Below are positions 61,218 through 64,000 of a DNA stretch of 64,000 nucleotides, piece by piece; position 1 is the first letter of the stretch; every line of letters starts with the position of its first letter. Made by a program: the position numbers and the translations under genes. The notes under the pieces are model-generated. The model saw only the letters and a program-made list of their open reading frames with translations, made no database searches and was not told where the DNA came from. The stretch is from Earliella scabrosa (Eukaryota; Basidiomycota; Agaricomycetes; Polyporales; Polyporaceae): positions 620,001-684,000 of the forward strand of contig JABYQQ010000016.1 of the NCBI GenBank assembly GCA_022605405.1, given 5' to 3'.

Positions 61218-63361
61218 ATGAGCAGCCTTATATCCTCAGTAGCGTGGTGAGTAGGATACACATCTGCTTATTCTGTCGCGCTTCTCCTCACGCAAGATTT
61301 AGGGTACGTCGAGGCGTAGCGGCCCGGCATCCCACAAAATATGTCCTCGACGATCAGGAGCTCGAGCGCGTCAGCGCACTTGCGCGGATCGAGCTTGAAG
61401 ATGCGCGCAAAGAGCTGGAGCAAGCACACAAGGCCGCGCAGTCGATGGGGAAGGGCGCGGAGGGCGATGAGGCCGACGACGCAGACGAGGACGATGAGAG
61501 CGCCTGGGTCGAGTGAGTGCTTCAAGTCCGTCTCGTCTGCCCTAGGCTGTGGTTTTGAGTGTACGAGCTTGAAGTGAAGATGATGATGCGATGGACCAAG
61601 ACGAGCCGATGGATCAGGACGAACCCCCAAAGCCTGATGGCGCGAAGGCGAACGGAGATGGTCTCGAGCAGTATAACCTCGATGATTACGATGAGGATGA
61701 GGCCATGCCCGGTGAGTTAACCTATATACTGGTCGTATACTGTCGCAACCGCTTGCCCTATCAACGATATGGCCTCACTCGTCCCGCCATCTACTTCTCA
61801 TGACTATGCTGACCGCAGGCATGCACAGGAATGGGGCCGTTCAGCAACATCAAGGGGCTTACATACTATCGCAATAACGATGAAGACCCATACATTACTC
61901 TCAAAGAAGATGAGGAGGAACAAGAGCGCGAAGAGCTCGAGGTTCTTCCTACCGACAACTTGCTCGTCGTCGCTAAAACCGAAGACGAAGTATCGCAGCT
62001 CGAGATCTTCGTCTACGAGGAGTCCGAAGAGAACCTGTATGCGCATCACGACCTCATGCTCCCTTCCTTCCCGCTCTGCCTCGAATGGCTCGATTATCCC
62101 CCCATATCCTCTCCCTCCCGCCGCCAACCACAAAATTCTTCCTCATCCTCCTCGACAGACCCCGCGCAGTTCGGAAACTTCATTGCCGTGGGCACGCTCG
62201 AGCCCGAGATCGAGATCTGGTCACTCGACACCGTCGAGGCGATGTACCCCGATATGGTGCTCGGCCGTCCCGACAAAACCGCCGCGCACGTCCCGACACC
62301 GCTCGGTACGGGCAAGAAGAAGCGCAAAAAGACCAAGGCGCGGGCCGCCAGCAGCGCGCACCACGTCGACGCCGTCCTCGGCCTCTCGTGGAACCGCACG
62401 CACCGCAATCTCCTTGCGAGCGCGAGCGCGGACAGGACCGTGAAACTCTGGGACCTCAATCGCGACCCGACGATCAATGGCGAAGGAGGGGAGGGGGAGG
62501 GTGCGCTCAGGAGTTTCGATATGCACAAGGACAAGGTGCAGGCCGTGCAGTGGAACCAGGCGGAGCCGACCGTGCTCCTCACTGGCAGCTACGACCGGAC
62601 GGTGCGGACGTTCGACTCGCGCGCCCCCGATGCGGGTGTGGGCGCGATGCTTGGTGCAGACGTCGAGGCCCTGCGCTGGGATCCTTGGGAGCCGCACGGG
62701 TTTTACGTGAGTCTCTTACCCGTTCCCCCTCTCTCCGCCCCGCTTTGAACGTCCATCCACGGCAGGTCTCGCTCGAGAACGGTCTGGTGCTCAACTTCGA
62801 CGCGCGCACGCTCCCGTCGAACCTCGACACACCCTCGCCCGCGCGCTTCACGCTGTCGGCGCACGATGGCGCAGTGTCCGCGCTCGACGTGAACCCGCAC
62901 ATCCGCGGATGCCTCGCGACGGGTGGCACGGACAAGGTCGTGAAAGTCTGGAACGTCGCGGACGACCAGGACACGGGCAAGCGGCAGGTCAGCCTCGTCA
63001 CGTCCAGGGACCTCGGCGTGGTACGTCTCTTCCCTTCACTCGTCGCGGCCGTGGCATGCTTCTTGCGGCCATATTTGCGTGTTTTCTGTATGCCCTAGCT
63101 GATTATTCAATTCGTGGCTTGCAGGGCAAGGTCTTTTCGACCGCTTGGTCTCCGGACGACCCACTCACGCTCGCGGCTGCTGGCTCGAAAGCCAAGCTGC
63201 AGGTATGGGACATTGGCGCAAATGCCGGTGCTAGGAAAGTCCTTGGGCCGAAGCTTGCTGAAGCGGGCAGGGTCCTCAAGGAGAGGCAGAGCGGCGGAGT
63301 CATCGGGGTGGCGAGCGACGAGGAAGACAGCAGTGGAGATGAGGAGGGCGACGAAGAGTGA
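61218..63361 (+). CDS. pwp1: PWP1, WD40 protein of ribosome biogenesis
   Basis: Nucleolar WD-repeat protein needed for rRNA processing and 60S subunit assembly. Six exons close in frame (61218-61246, 61303-61512, 61575-61711, 61829-62706, 62766-63020, 63125-63361), giving 581 residues. The N-terminus MSSLISSVAWVRRGVAARHP and KYVLDDQELERVSALARIEL is typical of the family. An acidic segment (DDADEDDESAWVDEDDDAMD) precedes a WD propeller: FIAVGTLEPEIEIWSLDTVE, VLGLSWNRTHRNLLASASAD then RTVKLWDLN, VQAVQWNQAEPTVLLTGSYD, ALRWDPWEPHGFYVSLENG, VSALDVNPHIRGCLATGGTD then KVVKVWNVA, and FSTAWSPDDPLTLAAAGSKA then KLQVWDIG. A basic insert GKKKRKKTKARAAS may be a nuclear signal. It ends with an acidic tail (DEEDSSGDEEGDEE). 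Confidence 0.93.
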
Positions 63362-63572
63362 CCGCAGGCAGATCTGTAGCATGTATGGAGAGTGTGCTTG
63401 TATGATCTTCACATGTGGCTCGGCTGCAGGTTTTGTGTATTGATGCTTGCAGACCACTCGGGGGCCGCCATTAATGGGTGTGAGGATGTGCTACAGCAGG
63501 GCACTACGCTACAATTCGACGATCTGTGGGTATGACGCAGGAGCGCAACCAGGAAGTACAAAGCCTAATACA

Positions 63573-64000
63573 CTACATGAAGTCATCATCACCGAAGTCG
63601 TCCAACGCCTCCTCATACGCATTCGTGTCATGCCTACGTACACGCCATGGTTGTCAAAGATACGAAGCAAATAGACAGGGTGCAGGAAAGGTAACACACC
63701 TAGTCGACGGCTTCACCGCAGCGAGGGTCGGCTTCGCAACCGTCTTGGGCTTCTTCTTGCCCGCAGCCTTGTCGCGCTGCTCCTTCTGCTTCTCGTTCGC
63801 AAGCGTCGTGAGCCCGCTCGCGACCTTGCGCACCTCGACGTCGCGCAGAGGCATGGCGAGCTCGCGCACGTGGTGCTCGAGGAAGGTGGCATAGAGCGGC
63901 TTGCCCTGGTGTCGCTTGATGATGTACTCGATGAGCCTGTCGGAAAATTGGACGAAGTCTTCCTTTGTACGCGGCTGCGCGGAGATGAGCCAGTCCAGCT
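63573..64000 (-). CDS. eIF3 subunit J (Hcr1-like), 3' part only
   Basis: Translation-initiation factor that binds the 40S decoding site and also aids termination and recycling. Only the C-terminal part lies in the window; the gene continues beyond 64000. Visible are QPRTKEDFVQFSDRLIEYII, KRHQGKPLYATFLEHHVREL and AMPLRDVEVRKVASGLTTLA, then the Lys-rich stretch QRDKAAGKKKPKT. An intron separates this from a last exon giving HDTNAYEEALDDFGDDDFM, the conserved acidic aromatic C-terminus of eIF3j. The stop codon is at 63573-63575. It is convergent with PWP1, with about 210 bases between the stops. Confidence 0.88.

Overview
The window is nuclear DNA from a filamentous basidiomycete, most likely an Agaricomycete. 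The evidence is the gene structure (dense GT-AG introns of about 50-100 bases), the CT-rich leaders and the families present: DUF6533 and DUF6535 membrane proteins and a fast-diverging F-box family, all typical of mushroom-forming fungi. I see no bacterial, plasmid or viral signature, no tRNA or rRNA and no CRISPR. Order or species cannot be fixed from this sequence.

Layout, left to right. At 1.4-4.8 kb (+) lies a Zn2Cys6 transcription factor whose zinc cluster is split by a 22-base microexon. It is followed by about 5.8 kb without a convincing gene. At 10.6-12.7 kb (-) is a class II type DnaJ co-chaperone, then another empty stretch. From 15.6 to 23.6 kb (-) there is a tandem array of three DUF6533 multi-pass membrane genes of nearly equal length (about 1.68 kb), plus the decayed tail of a fourth. 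At 24.6-30.3 kb a RagC/Gtr2-type GTPase (-) and a Vtc4-type polyphosphate polymerase (+) are divergent across a 295-base intergenic region. At 30.8-35.6 kb (-) a thioredoxin-fold AhpC/TSA_2 (PRXL2-like) domain is joined to a very long proline-rich region. At 36.4-39.3 kb (+) is an Avt3/4-type vacuolar amino-acid transporter.

The right half has an F-box gene (40.4-42.3 kb, -), a membrane-anchored GH17 beta-1,3-glucanase (43.2-45.4 kb, -), a RhoGAP (46.5-48.6 kb, -), a DUF6535 protein (49.2-51.3 kb, -), a small secreted protein with no recognised family (52.5-53.2 kb, -), a GBD/FH3 protein lacking the formin FH2 domain (54.3-56.6 kb, +), two further F-box paralogues in convergent orientation (57.1-60.9 kb), the ribosome-biogenesis WD protein PWP1 (61.2-63.4 kb, +) and the 3' end of eIF3j (63.6 kb to the edge, -).

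Conserved housekeeping genes therefore alternate with lineage-specific, duplicating families. Two functional themes recur. One is the vacuole and nutrient signalling (Gtr2, Vtc4, Avt3/4). The other is polarity and cell wall (RhoGAP, GBD/FH3, GH17). Whether either grouping is more than chance cannot be judged from one window. Microexons (22, 9, 11 and 23 bases) and GC-AG introns recur; exon joins were chained by eye and kept only where the reading frame closed across the join.
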